Assembly: GCA_027449005.1 (NCBI GenBank)
Contig: DAIDML010000203.1
Coordinates: 1 to 5,254 of the forward strand
Reading direction: 5' to 3'
Source: Erysipelotrichaceae bacterium
Lineage (GTDB): Bacteria > Bacillota_I > Bacilli_A > Erysipelotrichales > Erysipelotrichaceae
Length of the DNA: 5,254 nt
Position numbers and translations under genes: made by a program. The notes below the pieces were generated by a model. The model did no database searches, was not told the DNA's origin, and saw only the letters and a list, made by a program, of their open reading frames with translations. Positions 1 through 4,667 of the stretch are shown here, piece by piece (position 1 is the first letter of the stretch; each line of letters begins with the position of its first letter).

Positions 1-43
1 TAGCGATCCCAAGCACTTTAATCACGAATTGTTCAAGTGTCAT
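1..43 (-). CDS. 5' end of an unidentified protein (partial, runs off the left edge)
   Basis: The reverse strand opens with ATG at 43 and reads MTLEQFVIKVLGIA with no stop before the window edge. A purine-rich GAGAG lies 7 nt upstream of the ATG as a weak ribosome-binding site, and a TATAAT box lies 18 nt upstream. The position downstream of the Mur ligase terminator, with its own -10 box, suggests a separate transcription unit in the same direction. Fourteen residues are too few to assign a family; the hydrophobic run after residue 6 could be the start of a membrane segment or simply a protein core strand. Confidence 0.5.
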   Translation of the reverse strand, partial: MTLEQFVIKVLGIA

Positions 44-61
44 GGTTTTTCTCTCTTTCAC

Positions 62-67
62 ATTATA
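62..67 (-). promoter_or_regulatory. -10 box of the left-edge gene
   Basis: A perfect TATAAT reads leftward here. Transcription would begin near 55-56, giving a leader of only about 12 nt before the ATG at 43, with the GAGAG ribosome-binding site at its very 5' end. No good -35 box lies 16-18 bp upstream (17 bp gives GTGCAT, 2 of 6 matches) and there is no TG extension, so the promoter is supported only by the -10 and by its position after a terminator. Confidence 0.4.
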
Positions 68-92
68 CTCCAAACCATGGGATGATGCACTT

Positions 93-125
93 AAAAAAAA
101 GACGCATTAATGAATGAATGCGTCT
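93..125 (-). terminator. Rho-independent terminator of the hydrolase-Mur ligase operon
   Basis: Reading leftward, AGACGCATT (125-117) pairs perfectly with AATGCGTCT (108-100) around an 8-nt loop, followed by a run of T residues through 93. The upstream arm is coding sequence for the last residues of the Mur ligase, and the stop codon (109-107) sits at the loop/downstream-arm junction. Termination therefore happens with essentially no 3' untranslated region. Confidence 0.9.
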
Positions 126-1693
126 GGTAAATCATTTTCAATGAGGATGCTGTCTGCTGGTGTTGCCTTCTTCTTGACGACTTCAAATGCTTCAGATGTG
201 GAGTTCACCACATGAACATGATTCATATCAAATCCACTGTTCATGAGTCCCTTTTGAATAGGAAGCGAACGATTCTTTCCAATGAGAATGACTTCATCCA
301 CATGATTAATCATGTTTGCGCCAAAGTTCTCATTGTATTGATCGGTTTGCTCCCCTAACTCCACCATACCTGGTGTAATAAGGAAACGTACCCCCGGCAT
401 CATTTTTAACACTTCCAGTGAATGTTTTGCACTTTGAGGATTGGAGTTGTAAGCATTGTCAATCACATTCAAACCAAACATAACTTTGGGTTCTAAACGA
501 TGGGACACAGGCTTAAGTTGTTTGATGGCTTTCGCAATATCATCCCAATCCACTTGTAGATGACGTGCAACCGCAACCGCAAACAGAATATTCATGACAT
601 TGTGTCTTCCAAGTAGCTTTGTTTCTAAAGGTTGGCGTAATCCATCTTTAGTGACCACATCGAATTGACATCCACGATTGGTGATCACAATGTTTTCACC
701 ACGATAATCACATTCAGGATGTTCTAATCCAATTTTAACGACAGGAACTTTACTCTTAATATGGTAAGAGCGAATGAGTTCATTATCATAATTGATGAAT
801 CCACATCCACTTAAAGGTAATTCTTCAATCATCTTCATTTTTTCTTTAAGTATATTGTCTTGAGTTTTAAAGGTATCTAAATGTTGTGGACCAACTTCAG
901 TCACAATTCCAAACTGAGGTTTGACCATGTTCATGAGCACATGGATTTCATTTACCTTATCTGCCCCCATTTCACACACAAACACCTGATGAATTGGTTT
1001 CAGTAACTCTCTTACTGTTTTGGTAATTCCCATCGGGGTGTTGAATGAAGCTGGAGTCATGAGGGTGTAGAATGAAGAACTCAGGACTTCATGCATGATG
1101 TTTTTTGATGTGGTCTTACCATAACTTCCCGTGATTCCTATCGTAATGAGACGGGAATGCTGTTTTAGGATTTTTCGTGTCATGCGCATGAAATGAGCAT
1201 GAACTAATCTTTCAAGTGGGGCCGTCAAATAACCTACAATCATCATCACAAAATGAATCAAAACATGCATGACAAGGAGAGTTAAACCAAGGAATAGATT
1301 TCTAAACGAGGCTTCTAATGAAATCAGTGTAATGGATGCCAAGACAAGAATAATCAAGACATAAAACACAACGATTTGACGCGTGACACGGGCAGTGATG
1401 ACCAACGGTTTCACATGTTTGGTTTTTGATCTGAATACCCAATACAATCCAAACAATCCAAGATATAAGGCAACACTGACAAAAGGAATCTCAATGATGA
1501 CACTTAAAATGATTACCACACCCATAAGAAGTGATGAGAAAAACAAGGACCATGTGGTTTTACTTTGAAGCACCCAAGGAATATAGCGAGGATGTTCATA
1601 ACGATTTTGTTGAAACATATGAAGAGCATGTTTCATTCTTGGCCATAACGCTAGCGCCATTACAAGAATCAAAAGAAGTGTTTCTGGTGTCAT
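107..1693 (-). CDS. Membrane-anchored MurF-like Mur ligase
   Basis: An ATP-dependent Mur ligase-family protein of 528 residues from the chosen start. Numbering from the alternative ATG at 1705, residues 6-160 hold about five hydrophobic segments (6-20, 52-71, 74-91, 110-130, 134-160), followed by a cytosolic ligase. The P-loop GITGSYGKTT is at 190-199, then FNTPMG (221-226), CEMGA (244-248), HRLEPK (402-407), the MurF-type DNAYNSNP (416-423) and PGMVELGE (445-452). Canonical MurF (about 450 residues) joins D-Ala-D-Ala to UDP-MurNAc-tripeptide; here its N-terminal UDP-binding domain is replaced by the membrane region, so the exact substrate is uncertain. It could be MurF itself or a ligase acting on lipid-linked precursors. 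The ATG at 1693 is preferred because GAGG lies 6 nt upstream; the ATG at 1705 overlaps the hydrolase stop (ATGA) but has no ribosome-binding site. It is co-transcribed with the hydrolase. Family assignment is firm; calling it true MurF is not. Confidence 0.9.
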   Translation of the reverse strand: MTPETLLLILVMALALWPRMKHALHMFQQNRYEHPRYIPWVLQSKTTWSLFFSSLLMGVVIILSVIIEIPFVSVALYLGLFGLYWVFRSKTKHVKPLVITARVTRQIVVFYVLIILVLASITLISLEASFRNLFLGLTLLVMHVLIHFVMMIVGYLTAPLERLVHAHFMRMTRKILKQHSRLITIGITGSYGKTTSKNIMHEVLSSSFYTLMTPASFNTPMGITKTVRELLKPIHQVFVCEMGADKVNEIHVLMNMVKPQFGIVTEVGPQHLDTFKTQDNILKEKMKMIEELPLSGCGFINYDNELIRSYHIKSKVPVVKIGLEHPECDYRGENIVITNRGCQFDVVTKDGLRQPLETKLLGRHNVMNILFAVAVARHLQVDWDDIAKAIKQLKPVSHRLEPKVMFGLNVIDNAYNSNPQSAKHSLEVLKMMPGVRFLITPGMVELGEQTDQYNENFGANMINHVDEVILIGKNRSLPIQKGLMNSGFDMNHVHVVNSTSEAFEVVKKKATPADSILIENDLPDAFIH

Positions 1694-1699
1694 AAATAT

Positions 1700-1703
1700 C
1701 CTC
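1700..1703 (-). promoter_or_regulatory. Shine-Dalgarno that decides the Mur ligase start
   Basis: GAGG, read leftward from 1703, is spaced 6 nt from the ATG at 1693-1691. It overlaps the TGA stop of the hydrolase (1704-1702). This favours start 1693 over the in-frame ATG at 1705, and suggests that ribosomes ending the hydrolase reinitiate on the ligase. Confidence 0.6.
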
Positions 1704-2457
1704 ATTTCTGTTGTATGAATGCTTCAATGATTTTAATGGTTCTTTTTAATTGATGATAGTAGGCATAATGATCATCATCTTCATAGATAATCAAAGCTGC
1801 ATCCTTCATTTGCTTCTCCATGGTTTTACCCATCCATAGTGGTGTAGCATCATCTTTATCTCCCCAAATAAGTAAGGTAGAGGTTGTAATCTGTTTAAGT
1901 AACGGGGTTAAATCTTCATTCACCACCTTCACAAAGGTTTGTCTTAATGCACCGGTGGTATGCTTATAATCTTCACTACCAAAGAACGTCTTTAATGGAA
2001 TCAAATGTTTTCCAATAAGTGGTAATCGAAGTGCAATCTTTAAAAGTTTATAAGCTCGTATCTTAAGATGGGTTCCAACAGACAACCTTGGTTTTAAACC
2101 TGCTGCTCCTGTTAGAATCATTTGCTTAGGTTGAAGACGTGAGGCTAAGATCAAAGCTACTCGAGCTCCAAAGGAGTGAGCTACAAACACAGGGTTTTGA
2201 ACATTCAAGTGATTGAGAAGTGATTCGATCCCATCCGCATAGTCATAGATACTCCATACTTCATTGAGGGGAGCACTCAATCCAAATCCAGGAAAATCTA
2301 AATTTAGCGTCGAAAAGTTTGATTGAAAAGACATTTCTATCGGCTCCATCATGACCACAGATTGACCCCAACCGTGCAAAAACACCAGTGTGGTGTCTGA
2401 CTTTTGATGATATCGATAATGAATGTCTTGGTTTTTAAAGGTAAATATCTCATTCAT
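1702..2457 (-). CDS. Alpha/beta hydrolase fold protein
   Basis: A 251-residue hydrolase of the alpha/beta fold, probably cytosolic (no signal peptide or membrane segment visible). Numbered from the ATG at 2457, the oxyanion-hole HG is at about residues 28-29 (LHGWGQS), the nucleophile elbow AHSFG places the catalytic serine at 95, GDKDDATP gives the acid Asp202, and DDDHY gives the base His230, so the triad is complete. The lid region between about 120 and 165 is basic and hydrophobic, which could suit a membrane-proximal or lipid-like substrate (inference). Substrate is not predictable; esterase, lipase or thioesterase activities all fit. It is the first gene of the operon with the Mur ligase, whose start lies 8 nt beyond its stop. 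An in-frame ATG at 2484 would add nine residues, but it lies upstream of the predicted -10 box, so 2457 is chosen. It ends in TGA, which fixes the genetic code. Confidence 0.9.
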   Translation of the reverse strand: MNEIFTFKNQDIHYRYHQKSDTTLVFLHGWGQSVVMMEPIEMSFQSNFSTLNLDFPGFGLSAPLNEVWSIYDYADGIESLLNHLNVQNPVFVAHSFGARVALILASRLQPKQMILTGAAGLKPRLSVGTHLKIRAYKLLKIALRLPLIGKHLIPLKTFFGSEDYKHTTGALRQTFVKVVNEDLTPLLKQITTSTLLIWGDKDDATPLWMGKTMEKQMKDAALIIYEDDDHYAYYHQLKRTIKIIEAFIQQK

Positions 2458-2463
2458 GGTCTT

Positions 2464-2492
2464 ATTATACCTAATTTCATTCACTTTATCAT
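2464..2492 (-). promoter_or_regulatory. Leftward promoter giving a predicted leaderless hydrolase mRNA
   Basis: Reading leftward, ATGATA (2492-2487, 4 of 6 matches to TTGACA) is separated by 17 bp from a perfect TATAAT (2469-2464). The A of the hydrolase ATG at 2457 is the seventh base after the -10 box, the usual transcription start position. No Shine-Dalgarno fits between the -10 box and the ATG, which agrees with a leaderless transcript. This promoter would serve both the hydrolase and the Mur ligase. Confidence 0.6.
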
Positions 2493-2510
2493 CTTTACTA
2501 GAATAAAGAT
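2491..2510. repeat. Inverted repeat between divergent promoters (candidate operator)
   Basis: ATCTTTA at 2491-2497 is matched by TAAAGAT at 2504-2510 across a 6-nt spacer. The element sits between the two outward-facing -35 boxes and touches the leftward one, where a dimeric regulator could affect both operons. Seven AT-rich pairs can occur by chance, so the regulatory role is a guess. Confidence 0.3.
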
Positions 2511-2511
2511 A

Positions 2512-2540
2512 TTGAAGTATTGTAAGAAAAATAATATAAT
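2512..2540 (+). promoter_or_regulatory. Rightward promoter of the NfeD-SPFH operon
   Basis: TTGAAG (2512-2517, 4 of 6 matches) and a perfect TATAAT (2535-2540) are separated by exactly 17 bp. Transcription is expected to begin near 2547, right at the first base of the Shine-Dalgarno AAGGAGG (2547-2553), giving a leader of about 15 nt. There is no room for a leader-based regulatory structure, so control would have to act on initiation. Confidence 0.7.
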
Positions 2541-2546
2541 GATGAC

Positions 2547-2553
2547 AAGGAGG
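2547..2553 (+). promoter_or_regulatory. Strong Shine-Dalgarno of the 122-residue protein gene
   Basis: AAGGAGG with 8 nt spacing to the ATG at 2562. It fixes the start of an otherwise unassigned gene and is good evidence that the gene is real. Confidence 0.8.
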
Positions 2554-2561
2554 TTAACGCT

Positions 2562-2930
2562 ATGTTTGAATGGGTTACCGGGAACGCTCATGCTTTAATT
2601 GTAAGAGTTTACCCCACCAATATTACGCTTAATGCCTCGGCAGCCTCACATTTCAGTGAGGTTCGCTACGTTACGATCGGTTTTAATAAAGATGAACTTA
2701 AAGTTGCGATAAAGCCCGTGAGTAAAAGAGAAGTGGATTTAAAACTTGTTCCTCTTGAGCAACTTCATAAGGTGTCAATTGGCAAGGGTTATGGTAGAAT
2801 TAGTAATAAGATGGTGTGTGATGATATTAGCTCATTGATCAAACAGCCACTTAGTGGTCAACGTTTCTTGGCCAACTATGATGCAATGAATCAAATGCTT
2901 ATTATTGATCTCACACAAATACACCCTTAA
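2562..2930 (+). CDS. Conserved-looking hypothetical protein, first gene of the NfeD-SPFH operon
   Basis: A 122-residue soluble protein with no signal peptide, membrane segment or cysteine pair (one Cys, at 86). I cannot name its family. The sequence alternates short hydrophobic strands (residues 11-24, 34-41, 47-52, 111-117) with a conserved-looking centre: VAIKPVSKRE (48-57), then PLEQLHKVSIGKGYGRISNK (64-83), then PLSGQRF (96-102). This suggests a small, mainly beta or alpha/beta fold. Charged and glycine-rich residues in 69-83 could contact a ligand or partner; that is inference. It has the strongest expression signals in the window: its own promoter, and AAGGAGG 8 nt before the ATG. Its TAA stop overlaps the ribosome-binding site of the NfeD gene, implying translational coupling and a functional tie to the NfeD-SPFH pair. 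Confidence 0.85.
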   Translation: MFEWVTGNAHALIVRVYPTNITLNASAASHFSEVRYVTIGFNKDELKVAIKPVSKREVDLKLVPLEQLHKVSIGKGYGRISNKMVCDDISSLIKQPLSGQRFLANYDAMNQMLIIDLTQIHP

Positions 2931-2938
2931 GGAGGTGA
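2929..2938 (+). promoter_or_regulatory. Extended Shine-Dalgarno overlapping the preceding stop codon
   Basis: AAGGAGGTGA is a ten-base match to the usual 16S rRNA tail complement, 6 nt from the NfeD gene ATG at 2945. Its first two bases are the last two of the upstream TAA stop (2928-2930), so translation of the two genes is probably coupled. Confidence 0.8.
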
Positions 2939-2944
2939 CGCATT

Positions 2945-3373
2945 ATGGAACTTTGGATTTGGATGGTACTATTAATTGCTACCCTTCTTATTGAGGTAGA
3001 AACAGCTGGAACATTGGTTTCAATCTGGTTTTCTTTAGGATCTTTAGTTGCTCTTATTGTGCTTTGGTTAGGTGGAAACATTGCTTTACAATTCATTATG
3101 TTTCTAGTGGTCTCGGTAGCTTCACTGCTTGCGATTAGACCACTTGCTTCAGAGTATTTTAGAGGAAATACCGTCCCTACAAACCAAGATCGTGTGATTG
3201 GCGCAAGAGCAACACTACTCGTCCCTATCACATCAACCAGTTGGGGACAAGTCAAAGTGTTTGGTTCAGTATGGAGTGTTCAATCCATTGATAAAGAGCC
3301 TATTGAACAAGGTGTTTTAGTTGAAGTCGTTGCTTTAGAAGGAGCGAAGCTTATTGTTAAAGCAGTAAGCTAG
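2945..3373 (+). CDS. Short NfeD family membrane protein
   Basis: A 142-residue short NfeD protein (the form without the ClpP-like protease domain). The N-terminal part holds hydrophobic segments at about residues 4-17, 22-41 and 46-67, with acidic residues in the first turn (IEVETAG, 16-22) typical of the family. Residues 85-140 form the OB-fold domain, recognisable by IGARATLLVPI, GQVKVFGSVWSV, the IEQGVLVEVV strand and a final GAKLIVKAV. In characterised bacteria, short NfeD proteins partner with SPFH proteins in membrane microdomains, and their genes usually lie side by side, as here: the SPFH gene follows after a 14-nt gap. The gene ends in TAG. No sign of truncation. Identification rests on membrane layout, OB-fold pattern and neighbour together. 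Confidence 0.92.
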   Translation: MELWIWMVLLIATLLIEVETAGTLVSIWFSLGSLVALIVLWLGGNIALQFIMFLVVSVASLLAIRPLASEYFRGNTVPTNQDRVIGARATLLVPITSTSWGQVKVFGSVWSVQSIDKEPIEQGVLVEVVALEGAKLIVKAVS

Positions 3374-3387
3374 GAAAGGAAATACGT

Positions 3388-4299
3388 ATGCCTGATGCTT
3401 TACCATTTTTAATCTTATTAGTCGCTTTATTGATTGTTGCTATTATCATTTTATCCTACACCGTCCGTGTTGTACCTCAATCATTCTCGCTTGTTGTTGA
3501 ACGTTTAGGAGCCTATGATCGTACACTTTACCAAGGTTTACATTTCATTATTCCAATTCTTGATCGTGTAGCTGCACGTGTGACTTTAAAAGAGTACGTG
3601 AAAGATTTTGCTCCACAACCTGTTATCACGAAAGATAACGTGACCATGATGATTGATACAGTGGTTTATTTCTCAATTCTAGATCCAAAACTGTATGTCT
3701 ATGGGGTCATTAATCCTATTGGAGCGATTGAAAACTTAACCGCTACAACCTTACGTAATATCATCGGGGAACTTGAACTTGATGAATCCTTAACTTCACG
3801 TGAAATCATTAACTCTAAAATGAGAAGTATTCTTGATGAAGCCACTGATGCTTGGGGTATTAAAGTTAACCGTGTGGAAGTGAAGAACATTCAACCTCCA
3901 CGTGACATTCAAGATGCTATGGAAAAACAAATGAGAGCTGAGCGTGAACGCCGTTCTTCCATCTTAATTGCTGAAGGGGAAAAACGTTCTGCCATCCTCA
4001 TTGCTGAAGGGGAGAAAGAATCTGCTATCCTTCGTGCTGAAGCGAAGAAGCAATCCTTGATTCGTGAAGCTGAAGGGGAAGCCGAAGCCATTGAACGTGT
4101 CTATGAAGCTCAAGCTAAAGGGGTTGAACTTCTTAAGAATGCTGCTCCAGACCAAGCTTACATCACACTTCGTGGATTTGAAACATTTGAAAGAGTAGCT
4201 AATGGACAAGCAACTAAGATTATCATTCCTTCAAACATTCAAGATATGGCTGGACTTCTTACTAGCGCTCAAGCATTACTCGAGGGCGACAAGAAATAA
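3388..4299 (+). CDS. SPFH/Band 7 (stomatin/paraslipin-like) membrane scaffold protein
   Basis: A 303-residue SPFH protein of the paraslipin/QmcA type. It has one N-terminal membrane anchor (residues 5-24), then the Band 7 domain (about 25-180) with the hallmarks VPQSFSLVVERLGAY (29-43), GLHFIIPILDR (50-60), the ITKDNVTM segment (80-87), LRNIIGELELDE (122-133) and WGIKVNRVEVKNIQPP (156-171). A long charged helix follows (about 176-250), containing four 11-residue repeats, and the C-terminus is the family-typical ATKIIIPSNIQ (275-285). Such proteins form large ring or cage oligomers on the membrane and organise microdomains or regulate membrane proteases; the NfeD protein encoded just upstream is the expected partner. 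AAAGGA lies 7 nt before the ATG. Full length, with an intrinsic terminator directly downstream. Its precise cellular role cannot be read from sequence. Confidence 0.96.
   Translation: MPDALPFLILLVALLIVAIIILSYTVRVVPQSFSLVVERLGAYDRTLYQGLHFIIPILDRVAARVTLKEYVKDFAPQPVITKDNVTMMIDTVVYFSILDPKLYVYGVINPIGAIENLTATTLRNIIGELELDESLTSREIINSKMRSILDEATDAWGIKVNRVEVKNIQPPRDIQDAMEKQMRAERERRSSILIAEGEKRSAILIAEGEKESAILRAEAKKQSLIREAEGEAEAIERVYEAQAKGVELLKNAAPDQAYITLRGFETFERVANGQATKIIIPSNIQDMAGLLTSAQALLEGDKK
3955..4086 (+). repeat. Four in-frame 33-bp (11-residue) coiled-coil repeats in the SPFH gene
   Basis: Units begin at Ser190, Ser201, Ser212 and Ser223 and follow the pattern S-A-I-L-x-A-E-x-x-K-x. The first two are nearly identical in DNA too: ATTGCTGAAGGGGA recurs at 3967 and 4000. 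An 11-residue period is the hendecad expected for the nearly straight helical bundle of SPFH oligomers, so this is domain architecture rather than an unstable repeat tract. Confidence 0.8.
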
Positions 4300-4303
4300 A
4301 CTG

Positions 4304-4334
4304 AAAACATCCTTGCAAAAAAGGATGTTTTTTT
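4304..4334 (+). terminator. Rho-independent terminator of the NfeD-SPFH operon
   Basis: AAAACATCCTT (4304-4314) pairs with AAGGATGTTTT (4321-4331) around a 6-nt loop and runs into T residues through 4334. It begins 5 nt after the SPFH stop codon. The opposite strand has four T in the stem, then a short extension, so it may also weakly terminate the convergent zinc-ribbon gene. Confidence 0.9.
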
Positions 4335-4367
4335 ATCTTGTAAAACAGTGAACCACAAGTCAATGAT

Positions 4368-4574
4368 TTAGTTATTAATGATCATTTTCTTGCATGGATT
4401 ACAAGAGTAAGTCTCTACTCGTGGTCTGGAAAAATGATCATCAAAGTTACCTAGTTTTATTGCATTTTGAACCCATAACCCTAAGAAAAGCTTTTGACTT
4501 GACCATTTCAAAGCATATCTATCCCCATAGATATACCCTTGAATCATATCTTCATTACAATAAGGACACTTCAT
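4368..4574 (-). CDS. Small zinc-ribbon protein (DUF6487/PF20097-like)
   Basis: A 68-residue protein beginning MKCPYCNEDM and ending in ETYSCNPCKKMIINN. Two CxxC pairs, Cys3/Cys6 and Cys58/Cys61, bracket the chain and should bind one zinc ion. Between them are aromatic and basic residues, GYIYGDR (13-19), KWSSQ (23-27) and FSRPRVETY (48-56), matching from memory the layout of the DUF6487 family of unknown function. No membrane segment. Two in-frame ATGs further up (4601 and 4598) are rejected as starts because the predicted -10 box lies over them, while ATG 4574 has AAGGG 8 nt upstream. The gene is monocistronic, converging on the SPFH operon. Function unknown; family call moderate, zinc binding likely. 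Confidence 0.8.
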   Translation of the reverse strand: MKCPYCNEDMIQGYIYGDRYALKWSSQKLFLGLWVQNAIKLGNFDDHFSRPRVETYSCNPCKKMIINN

Positions 4575-4582
4575 TGTTTTAA

Positions 4583-4608
4583 CCCTTGCTTCTTTCATCA
4601 TTATATCA
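4583..4608 (-). promoter_or_regulatory. Extended -10 promoter and ribosome-binding site of the zinc-ribbon gene
   Basis: Reading leftward, TGATATAAT (4608-4600) is a perfect extended -10 box. The best -35 candidate, TTGCTG at 18 bp, is poor, which the TG extension can compensate. Transcription should start near 4593, giving a leader of about 19 nt that contains the ribosome-binding site AAGGG (4587-4583). This excludes the upstream ATGs. Confidence 0.6.
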
Positions 4609-4627
4609 GTTCATAATATATAGCAGC

Positions 4628-4655
4628 AAAAAGACATGGTTCTAAACATGTCTTT
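4628..4655 (-). terminator. Rho-independent terminator of the histidine kinase gene
   Basis: Reading leftward, AAAGACATG (4655-4647) pairs with CATGTCTTT (4638-4630) around an 8-nt loop, and the T run continues to 4628. It lies 12 nt after the kinase stop codon and just upstream of the zinc-ribbon promoter, insulating that gene from read-through. Confidence 0.85.
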
Positions 4656-4667
4656 AAAAGAGTATCT

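Noticed and set aside
1702..1704. Possible mollicute genetic code (TGA as tryptophan) given the low GC content
   Set aside because: The hydrolase ends at this TGA exactly where the family fold ends and where the next gene's ribosome-binding site begins; tryptophan is encoded by TGG throughout, and cell-wall synthesis genes are present.
2458..2484. Longer hydrolase start at ATG 2484 (adds nine residues)
   Set aside because: The ATG lies upstream of the predicted TATAAT, has no convincing Shine-Dalgarno, and the extra residues are not needed for the fold. It would be revived if transcription starts further upstream.
2911..3255. Antisense open frame of 114 codons across the NfeD gene
   Set aside because: It mirrors the strongly supported NfeD coding strand, has no family resemblance and no ribosome-binding site; it is a by-product of codon composition.
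3955..4086. 33-bp tandem repeats as a CRISPR-like array or slippage-prone repeat
   Set aside because: The units are in frame, diverged, without spacers, and match the 11-residue coiled-coil period expected in SPFH proteins.
3909..4209. Antisense open frames opposite the SPFH coiled-coil region, rich in Ser and Phe
   Set aside because: Their composition is simply the reverse complement of Glu/Ala/Lys-rich coiled-coil codons; no independent signals.
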